DNA of 64,000 nucleotides from Castanopsis chinensis (GCA_032878915.1 JAVQMG010000126.1:27341501-27405500), one strand, 5' to 3'; positions 1 to 9,525 are shown, numbered from the stretch's first letter. A program made the numbers and translations. Notes: generated by a model not told the origin, from the sequence alone.

Positions 1-353
1 GATGAAACAAATGAAGTACAACTACAAGAACACGCTGATCCTACAAAGTATGTTCACAGTAGGTTGTAATCCATATATAAACTTGGACAAATGAAACAAC
101 TAGAAAGAGTCTGGACCTTTTTCACTTACTAAATCCTAAGCCCAAGGAAAGTATTTCAACATTACCCCCAACAAGAAAGAACATGACTGATAAGATTGAG
201 GTACTATGTTAATGTGGCTAATCCATTCCCTTAACCATTCATATTTAGTACAACAGCTAATACTACCCTTGTATCTCAGTCTCTTCACAAGTCAAACTAT
301 TTGATGTAAAAAGGAGAGGTACATGCCATCTTCTTCTTCTTTTCTCATAAATA
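1..353. other. Gene-free stretch, presumed intron of a minus-strand gene
   Basis: No open frame with coding character is visible on either strand. The sequence is AT-rich with pyrimidine runs. If the exon proposed at 816-930 is real, this stretch would lie in its first intron or in later exons that I cannot recognise. Confidence 0.25.
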
Positions 354-511
354 CTACAGAATTTCAACTAATGGCGTCCGCCTCATAATGATTGCTTCTC
401 ATCTTTACACCAAGACACCAATTGGATGGATTTGTGTGTAGGCGGGGTTCAAACCCCAGATGTTTTACTTGACAAACAATAGACTGACTAGTTGAGCTAC
501 CACCCTAAAGA
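354..511 (-). mobile_element. SINE family 1, copy 1 (tRNA-related)
   Basis: Read on the minus strand, this begins GGTAGCTCAACTAGTC, an RNA polymerase III A-box-like stretch. About 50 bases later comes GGGGTTTGAACCCC, a B-box-like stretch. The body (TGTCTTGGTGTAAAGATGAG, then GCGGACGCCATTAGTTGAAA) aligns by eye with the copies at 27242-27398, 59626-59773 and 63320-63477. A head with internal promoter boxes plus a shared unrelated body is the structure of plant SINEs. I found no convincing target-site duplication, so the ends are approximate. Confidence 0.65.
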
Positions 512-815
512 TAATGATGTCCACATTACAAAAATTTCAGATATATGATATATATATCACAGTATCCTCGCAGCACAATCCAGACAAGTAATTCCATTTA
601 TACTATATTTCCCTTCTTCCTATTTACTTAGTAACCATGCAAGCTCTAGAAAATGGTGTGTTGGTAAAAAGATTAGCTAGTCAAATGCACTAAAACAATA
701 TTAACAAAACAAACCCACCAAAAAAAACAAAAAACCCAGTTCCCAAAATCATATCTTTATTTGAATCATCAACTAAATTTAACGAAAAAAAATAAAAATC
801 AGAGCAGAAACATAC

Positions 816-930
816 AGAAGAGAGAATCTAGGGTTTCACAGAGCTGTAGTACGGAGGAATCGGGTATCGGTTTTGAAGTTGAATATTTCGGCGAGTTTCG
901 GTGGCCATAGGAGTCTAAAAGCAAAGTTCT
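816..930 (-). other. Putative 5' exon of a minus-strand gene, with a 26-codon ORF
   Basis: On the minus strand an ATG at 908-906 (CCTATGGCC) opens a 26-codon frame beginning MATETRRNIQLQ and ending in TAG at 830-828. The stop lies inside AAACCCTAG, a motif common in plant 5' leaders. A good splice donor, CT|GTATGT, follows at 815-810, and the next 80 bases on that strand are T-rich as in a plant intron. A TATA-like AAATAAAAG lies about 50 bases upstream of the ATG. The exon may be a 5' leader carrying a short upstream ORF, or the first coding exon using the weaker donor GTGAAA at about 840. The rest of the gene would lie left of the window. I do not recognise the peptide. Confidence 0.35.
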
Positions 931-953
931 CGCTACAAGGCAAACGTGGTGGC

Positions 954-964
954 CCTTTTATTTA
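954..964 (-). promoter_or_regulatory. TATA-like element for the 816-930 exon
   Basis: The minus strand reads TAAATAAAAGG here, which would place a start site near 925-930, just upstream of the ATG at 908. It is weak on its own and is supported only by the downstream leader-like exon and donor site. Confidence 0.3.
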
Positions 965-991
965 CTGTGTGAAATTTGGGGGAGTGTGAGA

Positions 992-1015
992 ACACGCGCT
1001 TACTTTTGCGCGTGT
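992..1015. promoter_or_regulatory. CGCG-box palindrome (CAMTA-type sites)
   Basis: ACACGCGC at 992-999 and GCGCGTGT at 1008-1015 are exact inverted repeats with an 8-base spacer. Each arm contains a CGCG core in the context bound by calmodulin-binding transcription activators (consensus VCGCGB). The pair lies about 65-85 bases upstream of the putative start site on the minus strand, a sensible place for a regulatory element. Function is inferred from motif and position only. Confidence 0.4.
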
Positions 1016-1175
1016 GGGACGTTGTCGACTGGACTGCATAAAAACGGTGAGTTTTTAACTTCCTATTCATGGATGTATTTCGGATTAGGGCAGCTTAAGA
1101 AATGCCTGTTTAGGTTCAGTTTGTAACTTTGTTTAGCTAAACAAAGCCAATCTCACGTCTAAGTTTATGCACATA

Positions 1176-1390
1176 TGATAACGTGTTTGTGAACAAGCTT
1201 GCAAACATGATATTTCACAACATTCTGTTAAGATAAAATGTTTGATAAAGTGTTAAGATTAGATATAATAACTTGTTTGTAAACAAGCTTGCGAACATGA
1301 GAAGATTTTACAACATTTGTTAAGATAAAGTGTTAGGATCAGATATAATAACGTGTTTGTGAATAAGCTTGCAAACATGAGATTTCATTT
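1176..1390. repeat. Tandem repeat, three degenerate 80-90 bp units
   Basis: The motif ACGTGTTTGTGAACAAGCTT and close variants recurs at 1181, 1271 and 1351, each followed by GC(A/G)AACATGA and then an A/T-rich stretch ending GATATAATA. The periods are 90 and 80 bp. The third unit is partial. Confidence 0.8.
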
Positions 1391-1398
1391 AATCATAT

Positions 1399-1424
1399 AA
1401 TATATATATATATATATATATATA
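1399..1424. repeat. (TA)n microsatellite
   Basis: An uninterrupted TA run directly follows the tandem repeat. Confidence 0.9.
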
Positions 1425-1549
1425 ATTGTCTAGAAGTTTACTTATATAAACTTAAAGATTGGATTGTGTAAATAGGTAAATTGATAATATAATTAGTTTA
1501 TTCGTAATTTATGAAGGGGTGAAAAACTTTTCTCATAGTTTTACCATAT

Positions 1550-1733
1550 ATGGGGAAAAAAAAAAGTTTGTTAAGTAGCTCATGAGTAAGTTTAAGCTTA
1601 TTTGATAAGAAAATAAACAAAGCTTGAACATCTAATCTTATTTGATGTTGAGCTAGAACTTGGTTTTTATTCAAAATAAAGTTAAATAAACAATCTTGAT
1701 TTTTAATACTCGGCTCGACTCGTGTATAGTCCT
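1550..1733. mobile_element. Fragment of a hAT-like element (right end)
   Basis: The string AAGCTTGAACATCTAATCTTATTTG and following bases, ending with a GGCTCGACTCG stretch and TCCTA, parallels the right end of the complete element at 30878-31603. No matching left end or 8-bp duplication was found, so this is an orphan or rearranged end. Confidence 0.5.
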
Positions 1734-1974
1734 AGATTGATGCTCCATGCTATAAGTTCTTTGACTATTTGAATAATTTTATTTATTTTGAATTCTCCAT
1801 ATTTTAAATTCATATATGGTAAGAAGAAAAGTTTGTACATTATAATCAATTGTATTTGTTATTGTATGGGTCAAAAACTAAGGACCCTAGTTGATGGGTT
1901 GGACTTTTATCTGAAACTATTAATTCATAAGAGATGGATGTTTGGAGCAATAGTTCAGTTAAAACAATTTTTTA

Positions 1975-2556
1975 ATGTGGGGAAAGGAAAAAACAATAAC
2001 ACAAGTTAAACTTACAAAAGATAAGATCAATTCTTGATCATTTCACCTTCCTTGGAAAAGTTTGAGAAACGTTTGCTCTAAGATGAGAATACAAGGTTAA
2101 GCTTTAGTCAATATTACAAAGTTTATCTCTCTCTCTCTCTCTCTCTCAATTAGATCCCTGTACATGGGGGATCTTTCCCTATTTATAGTTCTAATGCTTT
2201 AATCCTTGTTGTCCACCTGTAGAGTAGATGTTCCTTTAGGCAAGATACTTGTCTCATCTTTCTTCTCTCCTTCTTTTGAGGTTGTTTTGAGTAGGTAATA
2301 GGCTATTGAAACACTGTTCAAGTGTCATTCAACTACTAATGCGACATGTTTGGTAATTGGGACAATGGCTTTATGAAGAAACTTCCTCCAAATCTTGTTC
2401 AAATTGGTTACTGCTACTTTTATCGGCCAATATCCTTGATATGGCTCTACAATTCACTCTTTCGTCATAGTTACTCCTTTTTCGGACTATTTAAGCCGAA
2501 GTACTCCATATGAATATTTAGTTAGGCCTTCCCACACTCTAGCTTAAGCCCATAAC
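1975..2556 (-). mobile_element. Probable LTR-derived fragment
   Basis: On the minus strand there is a clear TATA box, ACTATAAATAGGG (2179-2187 core). It is followed by a leader-like region with a (GA)n run (2126-2147 on the plus strand as CT) and an A/T-rich tail. This order resembles the U3-R-U5 of a plant LTR. One end could be TGTTATGGGC at about 2556, but I could not pair the two ends with a credible 5-bp duplication. It may be a truncated solo LTR or simply an isolated promoter-like sequence. Confidence 0.35.
2126..2147. repeat. (CT)n microsatellite
   Basis: CT run of about 11 units. Confidence 0.9.
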
Positions 2557-2821
2557 AACTCGCCAAACGTGTAAAGCTATTATAGCTCTTTCACACGCAA
2601 TTTTTTTTTTCCTTTCCAACGTTACATTCATTTTAGAGAGCCGAAATTAACCCAATGGTCTTTTTCTGTATTTTACAACTACTAAATAGAATATGGTACC
2701 AAAATTAGGCACATAGAAACAATAAAATAAAATAAAAAAAGAAAAATTGGGAAAATATTGAAATCCATATTCTTTTTCATAAAGCTAAATTCATCCCAAC
2801 GTTTACTTCTGAAAACAATAA

Positions 2822-2967
2822 GGGATGTTTGGTACACTCACTCAAACACACATTTTTAGTTTTTAAATAACATTACATGTATTTCTATATACTTTTTCAC
2901 TCATACGTATTTTTATACATGTTTTCAAATAACAAAACATATTTTTAAACACATGTACCAAACATCC
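2822..2967. mobile_element. Short MITE with 14-bp terminal inverted repeats
   Basis: The left end reads GGATGTTTGGTACA. The right end reads TGTACCAAACATCC, its exact reverse complement. The interior is A/T-rich. A relative with less perfect ends lies at 44149-44291. No clear target duplication is visible, so the superfamily is not assigned. Confidence 0.7.
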
Positions 2968-3162
2968 AAAAGTACTCCCAGAGCGAAATCCTTTAAAATC
3001 CATAACACTATAGCGGTCGTGCATGCTCTTAGGTTTAACTTCGTGGGCCGTGCGTAGCCCATCGGCACTAATGACAAAAAAGATTTGTGTATGGTTAATC
3101 AAGGTTAAGTTGGGCTAAAGCTAACCACACACAAATCTTTTTTTTCTTTTTTTACTTTAGAG

Positions 3163-3414
3163 GCCTGCATCATTATGCTTAACACAGACAAAGGCCTAAG
3201 ACCATTAGGCAATATTTGGGCTTAAAAAGCCTAGCCTAGTCTCTCAAGAAAGAATTGGAAACAGTGACAGATAATATATATTTACTATGCCTGCATCAGG
3301 ATACTTAACACAGACAAAGGCCTAAGACCATTAGGCAGTATTTGGGCTAAAAAAGCCTAGCCCAGTCTCTCTAGAAAGAATTGGAAACAGTGATAGATAA
3401 TATATATTTACTAT
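3163..3414. repeat. Tandem duplication, 2 x 126 bp
   Basis: Unit one starts GCCTGCATCATTATGCTTAA at 3163 and unit two starts GCCTGCATCAGGATACTTAA at 3289. They stay alignable to the shared end TAATATATATTTACTAT with only about ten differences and no large gap. This is a fairly recent local duplication. No coding frame is present. Confidence 0.9.
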
Positions 3415-3624
3415 TTCCAAAAACCCTTACAAAAAAACATTTTTTGACTGCCTCTCAGCAACATTTTCAATGGGCCATCTTTCCAAACATGAACCTTTAG
3501 AAGACCTTCGAGAAGAAAATTTTCAATTGAAGGGCATCGATGTGATACCAACCTATATATCTAAGTCAAAAAAGTGTTGCTAAACTCAAATCAAATGCAC
3601 ATGAAAATAAATTGTGAGTAGGTA

Positions 3625-3650
3625 TTATTATTATTATTATTTATTTATTT
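3625..3650. repeat. (ATT)n / (ATTT)n microsatellite
   Basis: TTA/TTTA run in the spacer between the 126-bp duplication and the fold-back element. Confidence 0.8.
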
Positions 3651-3760
3651 TTTCTTTCTTATAGCTTAGCAAGTTGGAGGATTGTCACCTTTACATGGGC
3701 AACCATTTTTTTTTCCATAATTGGAATGTATAAACTTGTTCGTTGGTTATAATGGTTGGG

Positions 3761-3914
3761 AAAATTATTAGGTATTCCCGGAGTACCATAAATGCGTAGT
3801 CTTCCCTCTCACATAAATAGTAGGTTTCACCATGACTTTAATTAGTAGGACCTACCATTTACGTGAGAGAATGGAGTATGCATTTATGGTACTTCGGAAG
3901 TATACAATAATTTT
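3761..3914. mobile_element. Fold-back MITE with about 65-bp arms
   Basis: The left arm begins AAAATTATTAGGTATTCCCG and includes AGTACCATAAATGC, CCCTCTCAC and AGTAGGT. The right arm, reverse-complemented, carries the same blocks in the same order and ends AATAATTTT at 3914. The two arms nearly meet, so a single strand would fold into one long hairpin. No coding capacity is present. Confidence 0.75.
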
Positions 3915-4152
3915 CTATGGTGGAGACTTGAAAGATTTTTAGGATGCATGGCCGTTAGGAATGATCATGAAGTAATGGTGTATTCAATATACTACTATGT
4001 TGGTTACACTTTCCTTTTTTGGTCTAGCCGTTTGCACGATCGTCCACCTAACTATATGATTGCATCTTAACTAGGTGAAGAAAGAGATGACGAGAGTGAT
4101 GGATTGTTGCCCATCCATTCGTACCATTAACAAAGTTGCAATGAGGCCATAC

Positions 4153-5098
4153 TAGGGTTGTAAATGAACCAAGCTGATCATGAATAACTCGGGCTCGGCT
4201 TGATAAAAAGCTTGTATATGTTTGTTTGTTTATAAATAAGCCAAGTTTGAACCTTAGTTTTAGTCTCGTTTACTAAACAAGCCGAGCCTAAGCAAAAAAA
4301 TTTGCTCATGAATAAGCTTGTGAGCTATTAGGCTTTATATACAACAATTCAAGCATAGACTCATTTATAAGTTTATATGTGTTAGTTAAATATACTCATT
4401 ACACATATCTTAATAATGACATAGCCAACATGAGACCACTACCTATATTACCTTAATTTTTCTCTTTTCTTTAAACTGATCAAGAACCACTTCAAACTAT
4501 AGTTACATTTAAAAATAAATAAATAATTAAGTAGGTCACATATGATCCTTCCCTATTAATCATCTAAAGTAAAGTTATGAAATATGTTAGTATTTATCAT
4601 TTATAATAGTTACAAATATGTATTTTTCTAGTTCTTCATCACCTAACGTGAATGTAAAAATTGTATTTTGAACAATTGTTGAAAGTGTAGATAAGGAATG
4701 GTGAATGAATAAATTTAATTGTGTAAATTATTAATTTGAATAATAGCTAATCATTAGTAAGACTAGATGCATGATAAAATGAGTATACTATTTTCTTTTT
4801 CTTTTTTCTTAATTTTAGAGATTTAGGTATTTAATAATATAATTTTTTTCGATCTCAAGCTCAAAAATTTAACCTGAACTTAAGTTTGAGCTTGATATTA
4901 AGCTTGAGTTTGGCTTGACTAATTAATCAAGCCAAGCCAAGTCAAACTCAAGCTTTTTGACTTTCCTATGAGCTCAAGCTCAAACACTATTTTTAGGATT
5001 GTCACAAAGCTCAAGCCAAGCTTAAGTTTTTAATTTTTCTTGACGAGCCAAGCTTAAACATACACTACTTGACAAAATTTGGCTCATTTACAACCCTA
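4153..5098. mobile_element. Non-autonomous hAT-type element, family A copy 1 (946 bp)
   Basis: The left end is TAGGGTTGTAAATGAACCAA. The right end reverse-complements to TAGGGTTGTAAATGAGCCAA, 19 of 20 identical. The flanks are GGCCATAC (4145-4152) and GGCAATAC (5099-5106), an 8-bp duplication with one mismatch, the size typical of hAT transposons. The interior is A/T-rich with no long frame. The subterminal zones are crowded with short AAGCTTGAGC/CTCAAGC motifs, as expected of transposase-binding regions. A second copy, alignable end to end, is at 40017-40950. Any transposase would have to come from elsewhere. Confidence 0.88.
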
Positions 5099-5122
5099 GG
5101 CAATACATACTATTGTTTTATT

Positions 5123-5231
5123 ACCAAGAGAGCTCTAAAATTTCAACAGTTTAGCAAGAGAGCTCCAAAACTTCAACAGTCCTTGTTCAATTGTTTTAGT
5201 ACCAAGAGAGCTCAAAATTTCAACAGTCCTA
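5123..5231. repeat. Three degenerate copies of a CAAGAGAGCTC...CAACAGT motif
   Basis: CAAGAGAGCTCTAAAATTTC, CAAGAGAGCTCCAAAACTTC and CAAGAGAGCTCAAAATTTC occur at about 5125, 5155 and 5204, each ending with AACAGT. They lie just outside the right end of the hAT-type element. No further structure is visible to 5540. Confidence 0.65.
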
Positions 5232-5580
5232 CTACCTAGAGATATATTTGCCCCCCACCCTTTGATTTCAAATGTTTGTCCCAGTATTGGAGTTGAGAAA
5301 AGATAACTTTGAAATTCAACCTAGATACTTTATTCTATTATGTTTATTCACTGGATTCACAATAATATGAATCAAAACCTTTCCCATCCACCAGGAAAAA
5401 GCAATAAATTAAACTTTTCACGTCCTTGGTCAGAGTTGAAATAGGAAGCACTTTAGTCTTGACATCGCTTCGGAAAGACAAGTTATACTTACATATGACA
5501 TCATGATAAAATATGAAAAAAAAAAAGAAGGATAAAGTACAAATTTGTTGTGCCCAACACTATAATTTTACTTAATATCT

Positions 5581-5860
5581 TTTTTATTAGATGTGAATTT
5601 TGACAATTCCACAATTGTATTAAATTTTTTCTTATTTCCTTCATACCTGTAAAATTTCAAAAAAATCAAAGATCAATAGCTATATCATTAATCAATTGTT
5701 TAAATTACATGTTTTTGTAGTATAAAATTATGCATAATAAAATAAGTTAATGGATCATATAGTAAATAATATCTGATTGATACAAAATTTGACATTTGTC
5801 TTAAGAACACAAAAGACATACAATTTGACCCTTAGATTTTTAAAATATGTAGCAATGTTG
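5581..5860. repeat. Dispersed repeat, related to 29437-30009
   Basis: Blocks such as GCATAAAATA, GTAAATAA(T/C)AT, AAATTTGACAT, TTAAGAACA and AAAATTTCAA follow one another here in the same order as at 29437-30009. The identity is low and the family is unknown. Runs of A around 5520 and 5898 flank it. Confidence 0.35.
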
Positions 5861-6046
5861 ACTTAAAAAAAAAAGTTGTAGCCAAATTTTGTCCAAAAAA
5901 AAAAAAAAAAGGTGGATCAAGAAAATAAATAGACGAAAATGTATGAGCGTAATTGCATTAGAATTTAATGACTAAATCTTTACCAATAATTTTTTTTTTC
6001 CATATGAATTAATTGAAGGATATATATAATAAAATAAATCATAGAT

Positions 6047-6222
6047 GTACGGGCATCACCTCCCCCAAGCCCACTTACCCAAAGGCCCATGTGTGGGCAC
6101 CACCTCCCCCAAGCCCATTTACCCAAAGGCCCATGTACGGGCATCATCTTTCCGAAGCCCACTTACCCAGAGGCCCACGTACGAGTGTCACCTTACCTAG
6201 GACCATTCGCCCAAAGGCCCAC
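6047..6222 (+). repeat. 44-bp minisatellite in the U3 of the solo LTR (4 units)
   Basis: GGGCATCACC, GGGCACCACC, GGGCATCATC and GAGTGTCACC begin units at 6051, 6095, 6139 and 6183, an exact 44-bp spacing. The units share AAGCCCA(C/T)TTACCC and GGCCCA. The last unit is the most diverged. Such arrays are common in LTR promoters. Confidence 0.88.
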
Positions 6223-6697
6223 AAGAATGATTGTCTGCTTAGGGACCTAACACTGATTAGGCCAACGGGCTCATCCCGACCGACCTAACAGACACATCGA
6301 GCGTCCGTAATTCAAGAGCGAAACCACCCGCGGAATGCTCGGCAGGGATAAACCTTGCCGCTCCGATGAACACGTCCCCGCGACCTAATCCACGTTTGTA
6401 TGCACAACATATCTGGGTATCGCCGGGCATCAGGCCTACAGACTGTGTAGGTTCCGAGGCCACTATCGTCCCCTTCCCACCACCTAACCTCTAACTACGA
6501 TTGTCGGTACTGGACAACCCATCCATCGCTTTGGGAATGCTCCCGCTGGGAAACAGACAAGGCAGTGGAACCAAGTTCCAATGCCATCATCGTTTCCTTT
6601 CACTCATAATTAGACATCCATTTAGATGAAATGGTATTGGACCTCCCCATCCACTGAACTAAGAAAAAATGATCATGGCAATCCTGCAAGCTGTAAC

Positions 6698-6706
6698 TAT
6701 AAATAG
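6698..6706 (+). promoter_or_regulatory. TATA box of the solo LTR
   Basis: TATAAATAG lies in a G/C-richer context within the LTR, followed by a purine-rich leader. It would direct transcription rightwards. Confidence 0.7.
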
Positions 6707-7046
6707 GGAAGGGGGGATCAATGGAGAGGGGCTGGAAAAATTGAGAGGAGGGAGTAGGAAGGAGAAAGAAGAATTGAGGCATTTGGGCTGCCGAGCATAG
6801 AGTCACCCCTTAGTAGGAAACACAAACGCACAATACAAATAGATTGTGAACCCAAACACTTTTCAGGCCTAGTTGCTAAATTTGGGTCGCCACAATAGAT
6901 TAATAATAAAAAACTCAAAATTACAATACTTAAAATACGTGTTTGTTTGGTAGTAGTGTGCAAGTATTGTTGTTTAAAATAATGTGAAAACTGTGATTTA
7001 AAAGGTGTTATGAAAACACTTGCTTAAACTTTAAAGTACTTATAAT

Positions 7047-7487
7047 TTAAAAAATGTATCTTTTAGTGTTACATATAATATTTTCTTTTGCAAGTAATAT
7101 TGAATTGGATTCAAGCAATATCCCAATGATACCAATTAGTGTATTTAAAGGATGGTACCAATTAGTAATGTAGCAACCTTCGACTGAAGTAGCCACCCAC
7201 TTTGCTTGATTAAAATCCACTCTCAAATTAGCACACGTACCCCAATAAGCCTTAGTGTATTCTTTAGTCCATACGGCTATCTCCATGCCAAAAATCAATG
7301 CCCTATTGTCTCTATCTTTCTTGATCTCATCCAACACCCAATCCTTCACCTTCATTTGATCCCCTTCCAATTTCCTAGTGGAATATTTGATGATAAGGGT
7401 GTCTATGCCAAGCATTCCCCACAATGGCTCTATAAGAGTCGAATTCATGGTGAGTAAAGGGTTTTGTAAAGTTTCAGAGATTGACAT
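7047..7487 (-). CDS. Unrecognised ORF, 146 aa, close to a retrotransposon insertion
   Basis: The frame starts at an ATG at 7487-7485 (MSISETLQNPLL...) and ends at 7047. The composition is protein-like, with many charged and aromatic residues: the middle contains KVKDWVLDEIKKDRDNRA, then MEIAVWTKEYTKAYWGTC. The last 20 residues may already be non-coding. The frame is open upstream of the ATG through a hydrophobic stretch (LISLYALAYLLLFSYPF) as far as the LTR junction at 7577. If the retrotransposon is removed conceptually, it continues about 13 codons into the right flank before a stop. It may therefore be an exon or pseudogene fragment of a membrane or secreted protein cut by the insertion. 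I do not recognise the family and assign no function. Confidence 0.35.
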   Translation of the reverse strand: MSISETLQNPLLTMNSTLIEPLWGMLGIDTLIIKYSTRKLEGDQMKVKDWVLDEIKKDRDNRALIFGMEIAVWTKEYTKAYWGTCANLRVDFNQAKWVATSVEGCYITNWYHPLNTLIGIIGILLESNSILLAKENIICNTKRYIF

Positions 7488-7572
7488 TGAAACACAAAGA
7501 AAAGGGTAAGAAAAAAGCAACAGGTAGGCTAGAGCATAGAGAGAAATGAGAGAGGAAGTTGTAATCGAATTA

Positions 7573-7577
7573 GAAGT
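7573..7577. other. Left target-site duplication (GAAGT) of the LTR retrotransposon
   Basis: GAAGT immediately precedes the left LTR. The same five bases follow the right LTR at 13546-13550. Confidence 0.85.
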
Positions 7578-8249
7578 TGATGATGCAAAGAAAATCAGTA
7601 GGCTGGATACTTCGGATTTGATCAGACTACCGGTTGTCTTGATGGCCTGAAAAAGAAAGAAAGGCGATCAAAGGTGACCGGGGTCGCCGGCCAAGAACCC
7701 TCTGATGGCAAAGTTAGTTTTCTCTCTATAATTTTGGAGTTATCACTTCTTAGGAAAAAGTAAAAAGTACCTTTATCTAGTCTGAATGAGCAATTAAATA
7801 GCGTCCTAAGAGCAGTTATCAGACTTGTAACCTCCCCTGGATTTAAGGAGGTGTAAGGGTTCGGGGGTGACTTCTACAACTGTTTAGGAGTTATATTTTC
7901 TCATATAACGGTTACTAGAAGTTATACGTGTGATACGGAGTTTCTATATATATTTAGGAACTTTCCTAAATGTCAAGGGTCGTCTAGGGATCCTCGTCTA
8001 GAGATCCCCTAGTTGAGAGTCTTTCTTTCATGGAAGGTTGCCCATTTGTGGACGACCTTATTCAGATCAAGGTTGATGGCTCTTGGACGAGATAGTGGTT
8101 CTGTCAAACTCGACCATGTGAATCTCGTCTAAGCACCTTCCTGCATGGACGAGATTACTTATGGACGAGGTTCTAACTTTGCCTTCCTGGTTTTGTCCAG
8201 GACGACCTCCATGGACGAAATTGGAGTTGGTAATAATCATTCCCCATCA
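7578..8249 (-). repeat. 3' LTR (left, 672 bp)
   Basis: It runs from TGATGATGCAAAG to CCCCATCA on the plus strand and is alignable along its whole length with 12897-13545. It has 23 bases absent from the right copy, in the segment after TGTAAGGGTTC. The minus strand carries a TATA-like ATATATATAG near 7945-7955. The last 270 bases are full of TCGTC and GACGA motifs. Confidence 0.9.
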
Positions 8250-8262
8250 GTTGCCCCCTTGT
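8250..8262 (-). other. Polypurine tract
   Basis: The minus strand reads ACAAGGGGGCAAC immediately before the 3' LTR start TGATGGGG. This is the expected place and composition for second-strand priming. Confidence 0.7.
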
Positions 8263-8449
8263 CCATGGGTCGTCCAGGAGGTATGCCAGTTGATGTCATC
8301 TCCTAGTCGTGTGCCATTTATGTAGTCATTCATGTGCCACGCGTCGTGATGTCATTGGCAAATTGTCATATTGGTTTAATTTTCCGAAGGAAGTGCCACA
8401 TGGCGTGTCTTGATTGGTCACGCAATTCGAGACACAATTTTTCAATGCC

Positions 8450-8458
8450 TATAAATAG
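8450..8458 (+). promoter_or_regulatory. TATA box of the antisense gene
   Basis: TATAAATAG lies on the plus strand 162 bp upstream of the ATG at 8620, inside the retrotransposon just past its 3' LTR. An inverted CCAAT (GATTGGTCA) is about 35 bases upstream, and a pyrimidine-rich leader follows. This is a complete core promoter pointing against the element's own transcription. Confidence 0.7.
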
Positions 8459-9450
8459 TGAAATTCCTCCCATATCCTCTGCACTTTTTCAAATTTTCTT
8501 CTTTGACATCCTTGTCTTAGCATCTCGTCTAGAAGTTTCCTGCGTCCATAGTTCCCCTTCGTCTAGACTCAGGTATTTTCTCCATCCTCGTCCTCAGGTT
8601 TTAAGCTTTTTCAAAAAACATGTATGAAATAGACCTTTCTTCGTCTAGCAATAGTGTTAATAAAGCTATAGACGAGTATCATGACCCTAGTAGTTTTAGT
8701 GGGTCAAGTGATAGTAGTAGTAGTGATTGCAGTTGCAGTAGCAGTAGTTAGGGAAACACCACGGACGAGTATACGTTAGGTGTCCTTGGGGTTAAATTAG
8801 AGGTACTTCAAGAAAGCCTTAGGACGAGGGCTAAGTCAGGTTCTAGGGCTAGCACAAGCGCTCCCTCGTCTTCTGCTCAAGACGAGGAAGAGGTGGTTTA
8901 TAGTTATGCCGTTGGGGTTGCTTCTAAGATAGATGAAAGAAAGTTAGGCCTTCTTAAGACTTGGTACCAAATCCTTGAAAGTTTGAATCCTAGGGTATCT
9001 GTGCGTGACAAGTGTTGTTGTCAACCCCATTTTGGCATTGGCATTTACAAGGCTTACCTCTTGGGGGGTTTGAGGTTGCCCCTCAATGCCTTTGCCAGGG
9101 AATTGCTTTCTAGATTAGGTTTAGGTATATGCCAGTTCAACCCTAATGCGTGGAGCCTAATAGTCGCCATGTAAGTTTTATGGAGGGGGTGTTTGAGGGG
9201 GATTGTCCTCTTACTGTGGACGCGTTCCTCTTCTATTATAAGCCCTCCGAGATTAACCAATCCCCTGGCTTTTATCAGTTCACAGCCAGAGGGAGAGATT
9301 ATAGGCTGATAAAATCTTTAGTCATCTCAGATAGGAAATGGAAGACGGAGTTCTTCTTCGTCTCTGGCTTTTGGGCTGGACACCTTATTGAGGTTGATAG
9401 GGATTCATTCCCTCTATACACAGGAGAGTTAGGGAACCTTCGTCCTGAAG

Positions 9451-9525
9451 GTATGTCTGGCTGTCCTTTTACTTCTTGTCACACTTTTTGTTGCAGTCGT
9501 CTAATCACACTTTTTTTTTTTGCAG
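9451..9525 (+). other. Intron in the antisense gene
   Basis: The donor is GAAG|GTATGTC and the acceptor TTTTTTTTTTTGCAG|GTG, with a long pyrimidine tract before it. Joining the flanks keeps the frame (...LRPE-G-VRRSHLSRFYL). An alternative AG lies at 9496. Confidence 0.75.

Larger units (their letters stand above)
6046..6894 (+). mobile_element. Solo LTR (849 bp) with 5-bp target duplication
   Basis: The element starts TGTACGGGCATC and ends GGGTCGCCACA, with the TG...CA ends of LTRs. The flanking pentamers are identical: ATAGA at 6041-6045 and at 6895-6899. A TATA box, CTATAAATAGGG (core 6698-6706), sits about 200 bp from the right end, where U3 promoters lie. The 5' part holds a 44-bp minisatellite (6047-6222), and the middle is much more GC-rich than the flanks. 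There is no internal domain, so it probably arose by LTR-LTR recombination. Short ORFs on both strands here look non-coding. The family is unknown to me; length and TATA placement suit Ty3/gypsy. Confidence 0.85.

Noticed and set aside
384..523. ATAATGAT direct repeats as SINE target duplication
   Set aside because: The left copy falls inside the family-1 SINE body as shown by the other three copies, so it cannot be a flank.
1717..2561. A full LTR bounded by ACTCG pentamers
   Set aside because: The left ACTCG lies within a hAT-like terminus already explained at 1550-1733; a 5-base match in a searched region is easily chance.
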